Shown here: one piece after another, positions 16,506 to 25,195 of the stretch
Position numbering within the stretch: the first letter of the stretch is position 1
How the letters are laid out: every line of letters starts with the position of its first letter
Assembly: GCA_964371865.1 (NCBI GenBank)
Contig: CAYJOR010000008.1
Coordinates: 1 to 64,000, forward strand
DNA length: 64,000 nt
Reading direction: 5' to 3'
From: CAYJAZ01 sp964371865
GTDB lineage: Bacteria > Desulfobacterota > Desulfovibrionia > Desulfovibrionales > Desulfovibrionaceae
Position numbers and translations under genes: made by a program
Notes under the pieces: generated by a model
What the model saw: only the letters and a program-made list of their open reading frames with translations
Told to the model about the DNA's origin: nothing
Database searches by the model: none

Positions 16506-17291
16506 TTGAAAAAATTTCGCGGCGTATTTATTAAGAATGAAAGGGAAATTGAAACCATGGCAATTGCTAATGGTATGGTTGCAGTAATTTTAGAAGAATT
16601 GCTCAAGCATGTAAAACCCGGTGTTCCTACTATGTTCTTTGATAAAATCGTTAGAGAAATGTGTCAGCAAATGGGTGTGAAGCCAGCATTTTTAGGAATG
16701 TATGGTTTTCCACATGCTCTATGTATTTCAGTTAATGAAGTTATAGTGCACGGATTCCCATCTGATGAAGTAATTCTGAAAGATGGTGATATCATTAGTT
16801 TTGACGTGGGTGTTTATTATAAAGGTTTCTACGGAGACGCGGCACGTACTGCTTATGTTGGTACGGTTTCGAAGGAAGCTGATCGATTAGTGATGACAAC
16901 ACGTGAATGCCTTGATAGAGCAATTGCTGCGGCTAAGCCCGGCAACGATTTGTTAGACATATCTTATGCAGTTCAAAGCTATGCAGAAGAAAAAGGATAT
17001 CATGTTATAAGACGTTTTGTCGGGCATGGTATTGGTGCAAACTTGCACGAAAAACCTGAAGTACCAAATTTTGTTCCTTCAGGAAATCAATGTTCCTTGC
17101 CTCTCAAGGCCGGAATGGTTTTAGCGATAGAACCAATGCTGGCTATTGGAACACATGAAGTTGACATACTCAAAGACGGTTGGACAGCAGTTACTAAGGA
17201 TAGATCCTTAGCCGCTCATTGGGAAAATACCGTTGTTTTAACAAGCAATGGAGCTCGAATTTTGAGCGATTCAAAAAACTATGTTCAATAA
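16506..17291 (+). CDS. map: Methionine aminopeptidase, type I
   Basis: MetAP removes the initiator Met from nascent proteins with a two-metal site. The 261 residues contain all metal-binding segments: ISVNEVIVHGFPSDEV, DVGVYYKGFYGDAARTAYVG, the HGIGANLHEKPEVPNF histidine region, LAIEPML and WTAVTKDRSLAAHWENTVVL. The start is TTG at 16506, with AAGGAAA upstream. The next ATG would remove the conserved FIKNEREIETMAIAN segment, and an out-of-frame ATG at 16501 stops after two codons. It lies between secY and rpmJ, separated on both sides by more than 100 nt. Confidence 0.95.
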   Translation: MKKFRGVFIKNEREIETMAIANGMVAVILEELLKHVKPGVPTMFFDKIVREMCQQMGVKPAFLGMYGFPHALCISVNEVIVHGFPSDEVILKDGDIISFDVGVYYKGFYGDAARTAYVGTVSKEADRLVMTTRECLDRAIAAAKPGNDLLDISYAVQSYAEEKGYHVIRRFVGHGIGANLHEKPEVPNFVPSGNQCSLPLKAGMVLAIEPMLAIGTHEVDILKDGWTAVTKDRSLAAHWENTVVLTSNGARILSDSKNYVQ

Positions 17292-17343
17292 TCTGTGTTA
17301 ATTCAATAGGATAAAAGGAAAATTGTTAAGGTAAAGTTTTATC

Positions 17344-17372
17344 TTGACAAATATGGAATAAAAAGGTAATTG
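17344..17372 (+). promoter_or_regulatory. Probable promoter of the alpha operon (rpmJ-rplQ)
   Basis: TTGACA (17344-17349), 17 nt, TAATTG (17367-17372). This would give the rpmJ-rpsM-rpsK-rpsD-rpoA-rplQ block its own transcription start near 17379, independent of secY-map. The perfect -35 supports it; the -10 is moderate. Confidence 0.55.
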
Positions 17373-17416
17373 TATCAGTTCTTGCAAACATTGCAGGAAA
17401 AAAAATTCTGATACAA
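17370..17416 (+). promoter_or_regulatory. Inverted repeat upstream of rpmJ
   Basis: TTGTATCAG (17370-17378) is perfectly complementary to CTGATACAA (17408-17416), with TTGCA repeated in the 29-nt interior. The left arm overlaps the putative -10, so it could be an operator or, with an upstream start, a leader hairpin. Confidence 0.45.
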
Positions 17417-17436
17417 TCAAACAAGCGGAGTGAGCG

Positions 17437-17550
17437 ATGAAAGTCAGACCATCCGTCAAGACAATCTGCCCAAAATGTAAGGTTATTCGTCGTAAAGGCA
17501 TTTTACGTGTTATTTGCGAAAACCCTCGTCATAAGCAACGTCAAGGTTAG
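17437..17550 (+). CDS. rpmJ: 50S ribosomal protein L36
   Basis: This 37-residue protein reads [14 protein letters not shown], then [23 protein letters not shown]. It is the zinc-binding form of L36, with ligands C11, C14, C27 and H32. GCGGAGTGAGCG precedes the ATG. It is normally the neighbour of infA and rpsM; here infA is elsewhere in the window (62.7 kb). Confidence 0.97.
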   Translation: MKVRPSVKTICPKCKVIRRKGILRVICENPRHKQRQG

Positions 17551-17613
17551 TCCTTAGGTTGTTGGTAGTTTGGAACAGACAAAAATTATTGCACAAGGAA
17601 GCAGGAGTATAAC

Positions 17614-17982
17614 GTGGCTCGTATTGCTGGTGTAGAATTGCCTCGTGGCAAGCGTGCGGATATCGCACTCACTTATATTTATGGCATAGGTCATGTCACT
17701 TCATTGAAAATTCTTGAATCTACAGGAATTCAATGGGATCGTGACATCGATGATTTATCTGCTGAAGAAATCAATGAAATTCGTAAAGAACTTGAAGCTA
17801 ACTACAAAGTAGAAGGTGATCTTCGTCGTGAAGTTACTGCAAACATTAAGAGATTAATGGATGCTGGTTGCTTTAGAGGATTACGCCACCGTCGTAGTTT
17901 GCCGGTAAGAGGACAACGTACGAAAACGAACTCTCGTACTCGTAAAGGTCCACGTCGCGGCGCAGTAGGTAAAAAGAAGTAA
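17614..17982 (+). CDS. rpsM: 30S ribosomal protein S13
   Basis: S13 in the 30S head forms bridges to the 50S subunit and contacts P-site tRNA. The 122 residues have [38 protein letters not shown] and the C-terminal [38 protein letters not shown]. The start codon is GTG at 17614, preceded by GCAGGAG. Gaps of 63 and 69 nt separate it from rpmJ and rpsK. Confidence 0.97.
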   Translation: MARIAGVELPRGKRADIALTYIYGIGHVTSLKILESTGIQWDRDIDDLSAEEINEIRKELEANYKVEGDLRREVTANIKRLMDAGCFRGLRHRRSLPVRGQRTKTNSRTRKGPRRGAVGKKK

Positions 17983-18051
17983 TTTTAGCGGTTTAATCAA
18001 GTTATAACTTGTTTACCGTTTTAATAGAAAAACTTTAGAAGGAAATGGATT

Positions 18052-18441
18052 ATGGCAAGAGCCAAACGTTCCGTTAAAAAAAGAGAGAAGAAGAATATAC
18101 CTTTAGGTGTTGCCTACATTCAAGCCTCTTTTAATAACACCATTGTTACTTTTACAGATACACGCGGAAACGCTATTAGCTGGGCATCAGCTGGTCAAAG
18201 CGGATTCAAAGGATCACGTAAATCAACTCCTTTTGCTGCACAAGTAGCTGCTGAAACTGCAGCTAAAAAAGCTCAAGAAAATGGTATGCGTACAGTAGGT
18301 ATCTATGTAAAAGGTCCGGGTACCGGTAGAGAAGCTGCAATGCGCGCGATTAATACTGCGGGCTTTAAAGTAGCTTTCATACGTGATGTTACCCCAATTC
18401 CACACAATGGGTGCCGTCCGCCGAAACGCAGACGTGTATAA
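18052..18441 (+). CDS. rpsK: 30S ribosomal protein S11
   Basis: S11 lies on the 30S platform near the mRNA exit and Shine-Dalgarno helix. The 129 residues include [56 protein letters not shown] and the end [18 protein letters not shown], typical throughout. It lies between rpsM and rpsD, with AGAAGGAA before the ATG. Confidence 0.97.
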   Translation: MARAKRSVKKREKKNIPLGVAYIQASFNNTIVTFTDTRGNAISWASAGQSGFKGSRKSTPFAAQVAAETAAKKAQENGMRTVGIYVKGPGTGREAAMRAINTAGFKVAFIRDVTPIPHNGCRPPKRRRV

Positions 18442-18495
18442 TGTTTTTCCTTTTTGAAGGAATAGTGAACTGATAAATAGCGGAGGACTAGAGTC

Positions 18496-19122
18496 TTGGC
18501 TAAATATAATGAAGCAAAATGTAGACTTTGTCGTCGTGAAGGTACTAAACTCTTCTTGAAAGGCGACAGATGTTTTGGTGATAAATGTGCGTACGATAGA
18601 CGTCCTTATGCTCCTGGGCAGCATGGACGTGCACGTAAAAAAGCTAGCGATTATGCTGGTCAGTTACGTGAAAAACAAAAAGTACGTCGCGTATATGGTG
18701 TTTTAGAAAAGCAATTCCACGGTTACTTTGTGAAAGCTGATATGGCTAAAGGTGTTACCGGTGATAACTTACTTGCTATTTTAGAACGCCGCTTAGATAA
18801 CGTTGTTTACCGTATGGGATTTGCAAACTCACGTAACCAAGCTCGTCAATTGGTTCGTCACGGCATCTTTACTGTTAACGGAAAGAAAGTAGATATACCT
18901 TCAATCCAAGTAAATATCGGTGATGTAGTTTCAGTTCCTGAAAAGAACAGAAAGATTCCTGTAATTGCAGAAGCTCAAGAAGTAGTAGCACGTCGTGGCT
19001 GCCCAGCTTGGGTTGAAGTTACTGGAGCTGAGTTCAAAGGTACTGTAAAAGCATTACCTCAACGTGACGATATTCAATTCCCAATCAATGAATCTCTAAT
19101 TGTTGAATTGTACTCTAAGTAG
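18496..19122 (+). CDS. rpsD: 30S ribosomal protein S4
   Basis: S4 initiates 30S assembly and, in E. coli, represses the alpha operon. The 208 residues begin [43 protein letters not shown]. The four cysteines mark the zinc-binding version. The S4 RNA-binding domain [38 protein letters not shown] follows. Translation starts at TTG 18496; no nearby ATG would retain the conserved N-terminus. Confidence 0.97.
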   Translation: MAKYNEAKCRLCRREGTKLFLKGDRCFGDKCAYDRRPYAPGQHGRARKKASDYAGQLREKQKVRRVYGVLEKQFHGYFVKADMAKGVTGDNLLAILERRLDNVVYRMGFANSRNQARQLVRHGIFTVNGKKVDIPSIQVNIGDVVSVPEKNRKIPVIAEAQEVVARRGCPAWVEVTGAEFKGTVKALPQRDDIQFPINESLIVELYSK

Positions 19123-19174
19123 TAACTTAGCGTTAATTTATTGAGATAACATAAGAAGGATAACAGGTATTGTC

Positions 19175-20215
19175 ATGTTAAAACAAGCTAACAGACTTAT
19201 AAATGCTCGCAACTGGGCTGTTTTGGTAAAACCTGAACAAATTCAAAGAGTGAGCAACGCGGACGATATCATGTATGGTAAGTTCGTGTGCGAACCACTA
19301 GAGCGTGGATACGGTACTACTGTTGGTAATGCCCTTCGTCGTGTTCTTTTGAGTTCTTTACAAGGTGCAGCTTTTGTTTCTGTTAAGATTGCCGGTGTTC
19401 ATCACGAGTTTACTACGATCTCTGGCGTGCTTGAAGATATTACAGATGTTATTCTGAATATTAAGCTTGTTCGCTTGGCTCTCGATACGGATTCACCACA
19501 AAAAGTGAGCTTGCACGTTCAAAAGAAAGGTGCTGTAACTGCTGCCGATATTAAAGTTAATCAACATGTAGAAGTGTTGAATCCAGAACAACATATCGCA
19601 ACTCTTACTGAAGATATCGATCTTGAAATGGAATTTGAAGTGCGCATGGGTAAAGGATACGTTCCTGCCGATCAGCACGAAGGTTTAGATGATGAGATTG
19701 GTCTAATCAAGTTAGATGCAAGTTTCTCACCTATTCGTAAAGTTTCATACTCAATTGAACAAGCACGTGTTGGTCAAATGACTAACTTTGACAAGCTTAT
19801 TCTAGAAATTTGGACTGATGGTTCTGTAACACCTGATGAAGCTTTGGCTTATAGTGCTAAAATCATCAAAGAACAAATTTCTGTATTTATCAATTTCGAT
19901 GAACAAACCACAAATGCTGTTGGTCTTGGCCGTAGCGAAAGTGGTGATTTGAACGAGAACTTGTTCAAAAGCATTGATGATCTTGAACTTTCTGTACGCG
20001 CTACAAACTGTTTACGTTCAGCTAATGTTGCAACAGTTGGAGAACTTGTTCAAAGATCTGAAAATGAAATGCTCAAAACAAAGAACTTTGGTAAAAAATC
20101 TTTAGACGAAATTAAAGAAGTACTCAACGATATGGGTCTTGATTTTGGTACAAAGGTTGATTCTTTCGATAAGAAATACCAAGAATGGAAGAGGAAGCAA
20201 AACTATGAGGCATAG
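19175..20215 (+). CDS. rpoA: DNA-directed RNA polymerase subunit alpha
   Basis: The alpha dimer scaffolds RNA polymerase assembly and its C-terminal domain contacts UP elements and activators. The 346 residues show the N-terminal [39 protein letters not shown]-like [42 protein letters not shown], and the C-terminal domain [48 protein letters not shown]. It overlaps the rplQ start by 11 nt, a coupling arrangement. Confidence 0.97.
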   Translation: MLKQANRLINARNWAVLVKPEQIQRVSNADDIMYGKFVCEPLERGYGTTVGNALRRVLLSSLQGAAFVSVKIAGVHHEFTTISGVLEDITDVILNIKLVRLALDTDSPQKVSLHVQKKGAVTAADIKVNQHVEVLNPEQHIATLTEDIDLEMEFEVRMGKGYVPADQHEGLDDEIGLIKLDASFSPIRKVSYSIEQARVGQMTNFDKLILEIWTDGSVTPDEALAYSAKIIKEQISVFINFDEQTTNAVGLGRSESGDLNENLFKSIDDLELSVRATNCLRSANVATVGELVQRSENEMLKTKNFGKKSLDEIKEVLNDMGLDFGTKVDSFDKKYQEWKRKQNYEA

Positions 20216-20591
20216 TAATTCTGGAAAAAAACTCGGTCGTAATCCATCACACCGTAAAGCTCTTTACCGTAACATGGCTAAAGCATTGCTTACATACGGA
20301 CGTATTAAAACTACCGACACCAAAGCAAAAGTATTGCGCACAGTTGTTGAACCACTTATCACTTTAGCAAAACGTAACGATCTACATGCTCGTCGTCAAG
20401 CTTTTGATGTACTTGGTGATCACCAACTAGTAAAAAGACTTTTTGATGAAATCGCTCCACAATTTGCAGAAGTAAATGGTGGTTTCACAAGAATATATAA
20501 GCTTGCTGATATGCGTAAAGGCGATTGTGCTCCTATGGCACTTATCGAACTTACAAATTTCCAACTCCCTGAAGTTGCAGCTGCTGAATAA
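20205..20591 (+). CDS. rplQ: 50S ribosomal protein L17
   Basis: L17 lies near the tunnel exit on the 50S surface. The 128-residue form starts [45 protein letters not shown], as in the family, and ends [28 protein letters not shown] 20205 lies within the last codons of rpoA with GAGGAAG upstream; a longer frame from 20139 is discarded. It is the last gene of the ribosomal cluster, followed by a terminator. Confidence 0.97.
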   Translation: MRHSNSGKKLGRNPSHRKALYRNMAKALLTYGRIKTTDTKAKVLRTVVEPLITLAKRNDLHARRQAFDVLGDHQLVKRLFDEIAPQFAEVNGGFTRIYKLADMRKGDCAPMALIELTNFQLPEVAAAE

Positions 20592-20610
20592 GTTTTATTG
20601 ATACTTATAA

Positions 20611-20639
20611 AAAGGACATCGTTTGATGTCCTTTTTTTT
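20611..20639 (+). terminator. Terminator of the S10-spc-alpha cluster
   Basis: AAAGGACATC (20611-20620), loop GTTT, GATGTCCTTT (20625-20634) and a continuing T-run to 20639. Confidence 0.95.
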
Positions 20640-20668
20640 GCTCTTTAGTCTAGACAACTTGACTACAT

Positions 20669-20708
20669 AAAAAAGAGAAAGTAACTTCTGTTCAAAGCTT
20701 TCTTTCTC
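20669..20708 (-). terminator. Terminator of the flagellar/ABC operon
   Basis: On the minus strand GAGAAAG (20708-20702) pairs with CTTTCTC (20681-20675) and is followed by TTTTTT. It lies about 25 nt after the stop of the ABC ATPase gene. Confidence 0.7.
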
Positions 20709-20731
20709 TTTCTATCTGTGATATTTCTTTA

Positions 20732-22207
20732 TTATTTTTCTACTATTAGACAGCTATTTTCTATTCGTGCAACTCGGTTACAAATATATGAATCTGATTC
20801 ATGATGTGAAACTATTAGTAAATGAATCCCTTTTTCACGAAGTTTTATCAAGGTCTCTATAAAATTTCGCCTTGCACTAGGATCGAGTCCGCTATAAGGT
20901 TCGTCAAGTAGGAGCATGTCCGGAGAACCTACCAACGCTCTTGCTAGTAAAAGTTTTCTAAATTGTCCTGTAGATAAAGTGAATACACTACGTTTAATAT
21001 GTTGCTCCATTTGCATGTACTTAATCCAATACATCGCCTCTTCTTGTTCTTCTTGAGTGAATTCTCTATAAATTCCAATGCTATTGTCAAAGCCGCTAAG
21101 AACTAAATCTAAACCATTTACATCATATGTATAACAAGCTTGTAGTTTGTCAGATACTAAGCGTACTGATTTACGCACTTGTTTCATAGTATGAACAAAA
21201 CCACCATAACTTGGTAAAAATCTTTTGATAGTTCCACCTAGTGCTGGATATTCATCACCCGTTAGAAGACGCAAAAATGTTGATTTTCCAGCTCCATTAG
21301 CTCCATGAATAAACCATGTTTCACCTTGTTTCCATTCCCAGTTCATAGCTTGTAAAATCTTATTGCTTTCTACATAGATATCAGCATTTGTTAATTCTAC
21401 AAGTAGAGGGCGATGCGCTATGTTAGCATTGTTTTTATTTACTTCAAGTGCTATTTTTTCTGCAGTAGGGAGTTGTCTATTGCTTATTTCATATTCACTT
21501 AAAAAATTATCGTGAAGCTCACCCTTTTTAAGGTATAATGTTCGATTTACCCAAGGGGGTAAAGTTTCAGTTCTGTGTGTTGACATAACAAAAGTTGTGT
21601 GTGAAATCATTTTCTCAAGAACTGATAGAACTAATTCACGATTTTTTTCGTCAAGACCATCAGTATATTCATCGAGTAAAACAACTTTTGGTGATGAAAG
21701 TAATGCTCTTGCAAGGAGCATAATACGTAGTTGACCTTGTGAATATGTTACAATTTTTTCTTGTAATAAATGTGAAATATTCAATTCTTCTGAGAGATTT
21801 TTAGCACGCTCTTTTTGCTTATCAGTTAAATCAGTATACTGTAATAGAGTGTTAGCAAAGCCTGTATAGAGAAGTTCTTCCCCTATAATATCCCAAGCTT
21901 GACGCATATAATTTTCTTGCTGTTTTGCAGATATTAATGAGGTAATAGTGCGTCCAGCTAACTGAGTATTTTCGAGTTTGCCATCAATAAGCCATTGAAT
22001 ATCACCACTTTTTAGCCATTCTTCACCGCGTAGTATACGTAAGAATGTAGACTTTCCAGCTCCATTTGGTCCGAGAATTGCTGTGTGTTGTCCTTTTTCA
22101 AGTGTAAAATCTAGTCCTTTATCTTCATTACCCAGAACGTTTATATACTCTTTATTTGAGTAGAATCTCATTCTTGCATTTTTAACTGATATTAATGGTA
22201 ATTTCAT
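20732..22207 (-). CDS. Tandem ABC-type ATPase, ModF/PhrA-like
   Basis: This 491-residue protein has two ABC ATPase domains and no membrane segment. Domain 1 has Walker A GPNGAGKST, signature YSQGQLRIMLLARAL and Walker B VVLLDEYTDGLD. Domain 2 has GANGAGKST, LSTGQFRKLLLARAL and MLLLDEPYSGLD. The size and arrangement match E. coli ModF, a soluble tandem ATPase of unclear role near the molybdate transporter. The first signature reads SQGQ where the consensus is SGGQ. It is the last gene of the minus-strand flagellar unit, 12 nt after a small membrane protein gene, so a transport role with that partner is possible but unproven. Confidence 0.75.
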   Translation of the reverse strand: MKLPLISVKNARMRFYSNKEYINVLGNEDKGLDFTLEKGQHTAILGPNGAGKSTFLRILRGEEWLKSGDIQWLIDGKLENTQLAGRTITSLISAKQQENYMRQAWDIIGEELLYTGFANTLLQYTDLTDKQKERAKNLSEELNISHLLQEKIVTYSQGQLRIMLLARALLSSPKVVLLDEYTDGLDEKNRELVLSVLEKMISHTTFVMSTHRTETLPPWVNRTLYLKKGELHDNFLSEYEISNRQLPTAEKIALEVNKNNANIAHRPLLVELTNADIYVESNKILQAMNWEWKQGETWFIHGANGAGKSTFLRLLTGDEYPALGGTIKRFLPSYGGFVHTMKQVRKSVRLVSDKLQACYTYDVNGLDLVLSGFDNSIGIYREFTQEEQEEAMYWIKYMQMEQHIKRSVFTLSTGQFRKLLLARALVGSPDMLLLDEPYSGLDPSARRNFIETLIKLREKGIHLLIVSHHESDSYICNRVARIENSCLIVEK

Positions 22208-22219
22208 AAAAATCTCGAT

Positions 22220-22657
22220 TTATTTAGTGGTATTATTTGATAAAAATCCAAGAGGAAGTATTACAACCGGTAGCCCTAAACCAATAAACCAAGGTATAGG
22301 TGGTAACTTTAAAAGTATAATAGCACATAACGAGAGAGCAAGCAAGACTGTTAATCTCAGTATCCAGTTAAGCAAGATAGAAGGAGTAACTTTTTTTGCT
22401 CCTCCTATAGGAAAATTAAAAATGATTTTCTTTGCCATAGTAAAAAAACTGTAGCTCGATAATATTGCGGCTAAAGAAAATGATAAAGGACTTAAACTAA
22501 ATGGTATTGCTAATAGTGCCACAAAAAGTATAAGGATATTTAAAAGGAAAAGAGTACGCACAACAAGGCGTACTTTTTCCAAACGAAAACCGCGTTGCCA
22601 AAGCCATGCATCAAGTGCATGGACAATGGCTTGGATACGTTTATTTATTGTATTCAT
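22220..22657 (-). CDS. Small four-helix membrane protein, possibly AtpI-like
   Basis: This 145-residue protein has a basic N-terminal amphipathic segment (INKRIQAIVHALDAWLWQRGFRLEKVRLVVR) and then four hydrophobic stretches in two pairs (around residues 32-53, 57-74, 90-113 and 118-137). The WLWQRGF..VR start and four-helix layout resemble ATP synthase protein I of Desulfovibrio-like bacteria, where it precedes atpB. Here it is instead 5 nt after fliW and 12 nt before an ABC ATPase gene. It could therefore be the membrane partner of that ATPase, or an unrelated protein. I do not assign a function. Confidence 0.5.
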   Translation of the reverse strand: MNTINKRIQAIVHALDAWLWQRGFRLEKVRLVVRTLFLLNILILFVALLAIPFSLSPLSFSLAAILSSYSFFTMAKKIIFNFPIGGAKKVTPSILLNWILRLTVLLALSLCAIILLKLPPIPWFIGLGLPVVILPLGFLSNNTTK

Positions 22658-22662
22658 ATTGA

Positions 22663-23241
22663 TTAGATAGCTTCTTCTTTCTTGTTTATACTCTCACTTA
22701 CTTGAGATGCTGCTTCTGAAGTTTTTTCAGCTTCAATTGTTTCAGATTTTTTACAGCACTCTGTGTTACTAGCCACTGTGCTTTCATCTTTTGGTTGTTG
22801 CATTAGACTTTCTATAAGCACATGTTTTGGATTAACATCAGATTGCGGAACTTGCAAGCCAAATTTCTTATTAGAGTTAATAATTATAGGACCTGTAAGG
22901 TTTAAACTTGTTAGATGTGGTTTACCATGTGGAATTGATACTGTTACAAGAACAGTTGCTTCAGATGGATCTTTGATGCAAAGAAGTTTTTGTTCTGCAT
23001 CGCCAATTTTTAGTGAATAATCTGATAAAAAGAAGTAAGGGTCAGCTACAAGTAGGCCTAGGTTTGGGTCGTCAATACTTTGTAGCATAAGCATTGGAGC
23101 GCCTTCACGTATTTGCAAGAGGGTAAATTCATGAGTATCTTCAAAGCCGACTAAGCCTTTAGGGAAATAAAGGATTTTTGACTTATCAATTTCTTGAATA
23201 CCGAGCCTTGTCTTTACAACTATTTTTTCGTTTCGTTCCAT
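22663..23241 (-). CDS. fliW: Flagellar assembly factor FliW
   Basis: FliW binds newly made flagellin and, when flagellin is scarce, binds CsrA and relieves its repression of flagellin translation. The family core is present: [46 protein letters not shown] and [25 protein letters not shown] Ser/Glu-rich tail of about 40 residues with a CC pair ([15 protein letters not shown]) extends beyond the usual end. The start overlaps the csrA stop by 22 nt, matching the classic csrA-fliW pairing and suggesting balanced synthesis of the two antagonists. Confidence 0.95.
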   Translation of the reverse strand: MERNEKIVVKTRLGIQEIDKSKILYFPKGLVGFEDTHEFTLLQIREGAPMLMLQSIDDPNLGLLVADPYFFLSDYSLKIGDAEQKLLCIKDPSEATVLVTVSIPHGKPHLTSLNLTGPIIINSNKKFGLQVPQSDVNPKHVLIESLMQQPKDESTVASNTECCKKSETIEAEKTSEAASQVSESINKKEEAI

Positions 23242-23456
23242 AACATTGCCGCCGCTAAAAGATCTTCATTATTATTTTCGAGAGTCATTCTGTTTTCTTC
23301 AATAACACGCCTATACACTTCTTCGCGATACACTACCATCTCAGGTGGTAAAGTAAGCCCAATTTTGACTTGCTTTGCCTGAACACTGAGAACTGTAATT
23401 CGTATATCATCGCCAACATATAAGCTTTCTCCCGGTCTCCGTGTGAGAATAAGCAT
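23220..23456 (-). CDS. csrA: Carbon storage regulator CsrA
   Basis: CsrA is a dimeric RNA-binding protein that blocks translation at GGA motifs; with FliW it controls flagellin. The 78 residues begin [25 protein letters not shown] and contain [21 protein letters not shown], a complete core with the conserved Arg. The C-terminus is about 15 residues longer than E. coli CsrA, typical of FliW-dependent forms, which use that extension for FliW binding. ATG 23456 is chosen to match the family start; a TTG at 23477 would add MRKVGQF. Confidence 0.95.
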   Translation of the reverse strand: MLILTRRPGESLYVGDDIRITVLSVQAKQVKIGLTLPPEMVVYREEVYRRVIEENRMTLENNNEDLLAAAMLWNETKK

Positions 23457-23589
23457 AAATTGACCTACTTTTCGCAAAATTCCTTTTTGAGAATTTCGTT
23501 CTATATTGTTGATGGGATAAGTTCATTTTAGAAAATTAATATCCAGGTTGTGTTTCTAAAAGAATTAATTTAGAAAATTGCCTGCCAGA

Positions 23590-25185
23590 CTAAATGAACT
23601 GCGTCAAGTTCAGTTGCATAACCATTGAACTTGATTGCAATACTGTTTGATATGCCATTTGTTGCATAGTCAATTGAATTGTAAGTTCAGCAAGGTCAGC
23701 ATCTTCAATGTTACTTAATCTATCGGTTTGGTCAAGCTTTGAATATGAAAGGGAAGTTGCTGTTGATTCAAGGCGGTTCATTCTTCCACCTATGTCAGCT
23801 TGAGCAAAGGTAAGTTGCTCTATACCATCTTCAATATCTTCTAAAGCACGCCCACAAGCTTCTTGGTTATTTGTTTCTAAAGCACCAATGAATGTTGCTA
23901 TGCTTTCAAAAAGATTTTTGCCTGCTCCTCCAAAAGCTGATGCTTGAACATCAGAACCTTGTGGAGTATATAGCCCACCAAAGATATCTTTACCTACACT
24001 ATTTACCATAATATAGTTATCTTGAGATGTTTCGTAATCTATATTAGTACGTTGTGGTTTTATACTATACTGTGTGCCTGCTGTAATTACTGTATTAGGT
24101 GCTGTTCCTGCTTCTGCTTCTAAGTCGAAGAAGCCGCCGGGAACAGGTAAACGAAGTAAGGTTTCGTAATCTGGTGAATCAGTTGGATTCAATGCGGTAT
24201 CAACTGTTTTAGTAGTCCAGGTTTGACCGTTATCCGTCGTATAAGAATATGTAACTTCTTGTGGCACTGAAGATTTAGATAAATCTACAGGTGTATCTAT
24301 ACGAACTTGTATATCTTCACTGAAATAACCGTTAGGGTGCGCTTTAATAGCACTTCCCATTTCACCGTATACTGTAACATCCGGTGCAACGTCATTATCG
24401 TAACCTTTATAGATTGCCGCAGGGCGAATAGTCATACTTGTACCATTTGTTTCTGTAAATGGTTTTGTATCGTCGTAGGCAGTAACGGTAACAGGTGGAT
24501 GAGTGAATTGAATTTCAGCAGAAGAACCGATATAAAGCTTTGTATCACCGGCGGACATGATTCCGCTTTTCCAAGTTTCGCCGGCATCTGTTGTATATTC
24601 ATATGTAATATCCGCACCGCCGGGATTAGCCGGTGGAACATCGCCTGAACTTGTAAATCTTACTAATACAGAGTTATCAATCTCACCTGTTGCTTCAAAA
24701 TGGCGATCTGAAAGTGCTGGATCTACAGAATCAACACCAATCCCTAATTCATAAGGAAGGGTATCAATATTTTGTCCGGCAAATATGAAACGTCCTGCTA
24801 CTTCTTCATTCGCAAGAGCCATGATTTGCTGGAAAATTTGGTTTACTTCTTCTGAAATTTGTAGTCTGTTATCTTCAGACATTGTACCGGTTGAAGCTTG
24901 TTCAGCTAATTCTTTCATTCTGATAAGCTGAGTAGCTACTTGATCTAAGGCTCCATCAGCAGTTTTAAGCCAGTTTGAAGCACTACTTACGTTTTCTTCT
25001 AACTGAGTTGTTTGTGCAATATCTGCACGGTAAGTTAATATATGTGCCGCGCCAATAGGGTCATCAGAAGGTTTATTGATTTGCTTTTGTGTAGCAGCTT
25101 GCATATTCAAATCTAAGTACTGAGAAAGACTTGAGTTCATTTGATTAATGAAATCTCCGTACATATGCTGTGTTGTAACTCTCAT
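23590..25185 (-). CDS. flgL: Flagellar hook-associated protein 3 FlgL
   Basis: FlgL joins hook and filament. The N-terminus RVTTQHMYGDFINQMNSSLSQYLDLNMQAATQKQINKPSDDPIGA and the C-terminus GGRMNRLESTATSLSYSKLDQTDRLSNIEDADLAELTIQLTMQQMAYQTVLQSSSMVMQLNL are the flagellin-like coiled ends of FlgL. Between them lies a large insert (about residues 165-400), making 531 residues against about 300 in E. coli. The insert contains two similar T-Y-x-Y-T-T-D-x-G-x-T-W segments (ITYEYTTDAGETW, VTYSYTTDNGQTW), so it looks like a duplicated surface domain. It lies 10 nt after flgK. Confidence 0.93.
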   Translation of the reverse strand: MRVTTQHMYGDFINQMNSSLSQYLDLNMQAATQKQINKPSDDPIGAAHILTYRADIAQTTQLEENVSSASNWLKTADGALDQVATQLIRMKELAEQASTGTMSEDNRLQISEEVNQIFQQIMALANEEVAGRFIFAGQNIDTLPYELGIGVDSVDPALSDRHFEATGEIDNSVLVRFTSSGDVPPANPGGADITYEYTTDAGETWKSGIMSAGDTKLYIGSSAEIQFTHPPVTVTAYDDTKPFTETNGTSMTIRPAAIYKGYDNDVAPDVTVYGEMGSAIKAHPNGYFSEDIQVRIDTPVDLSKSSVPQEVTYSYTTDNGQTWTTKTVDTALNPTDSPDYETLLRLPVPGGFFDLEAEAGTAPNTVITAGTQYSIKPQRTNIDYETSQDNYIMVNSVGKDIFGGLYTPQGSDVQASAFGGAGKNLFESIATFIGALETNNQEACGRALEDIEDGIEQLTFAQADIGGRMNRLESTATSLSYSKLDQTDRLSNIEDADLAELTIQLTMQQMAYQTVLQSSSMVMQLNLTQFI

Positions 25186-25195
25186 GATTTCCCCC

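Noticed and set aside
17305..17343. Terminator after map (GATAAAA / TTTTATC)
   Set aside because: Short AT-only arms with a long loop and no T-run; it abuts the -35 of the alpha operon promoter.
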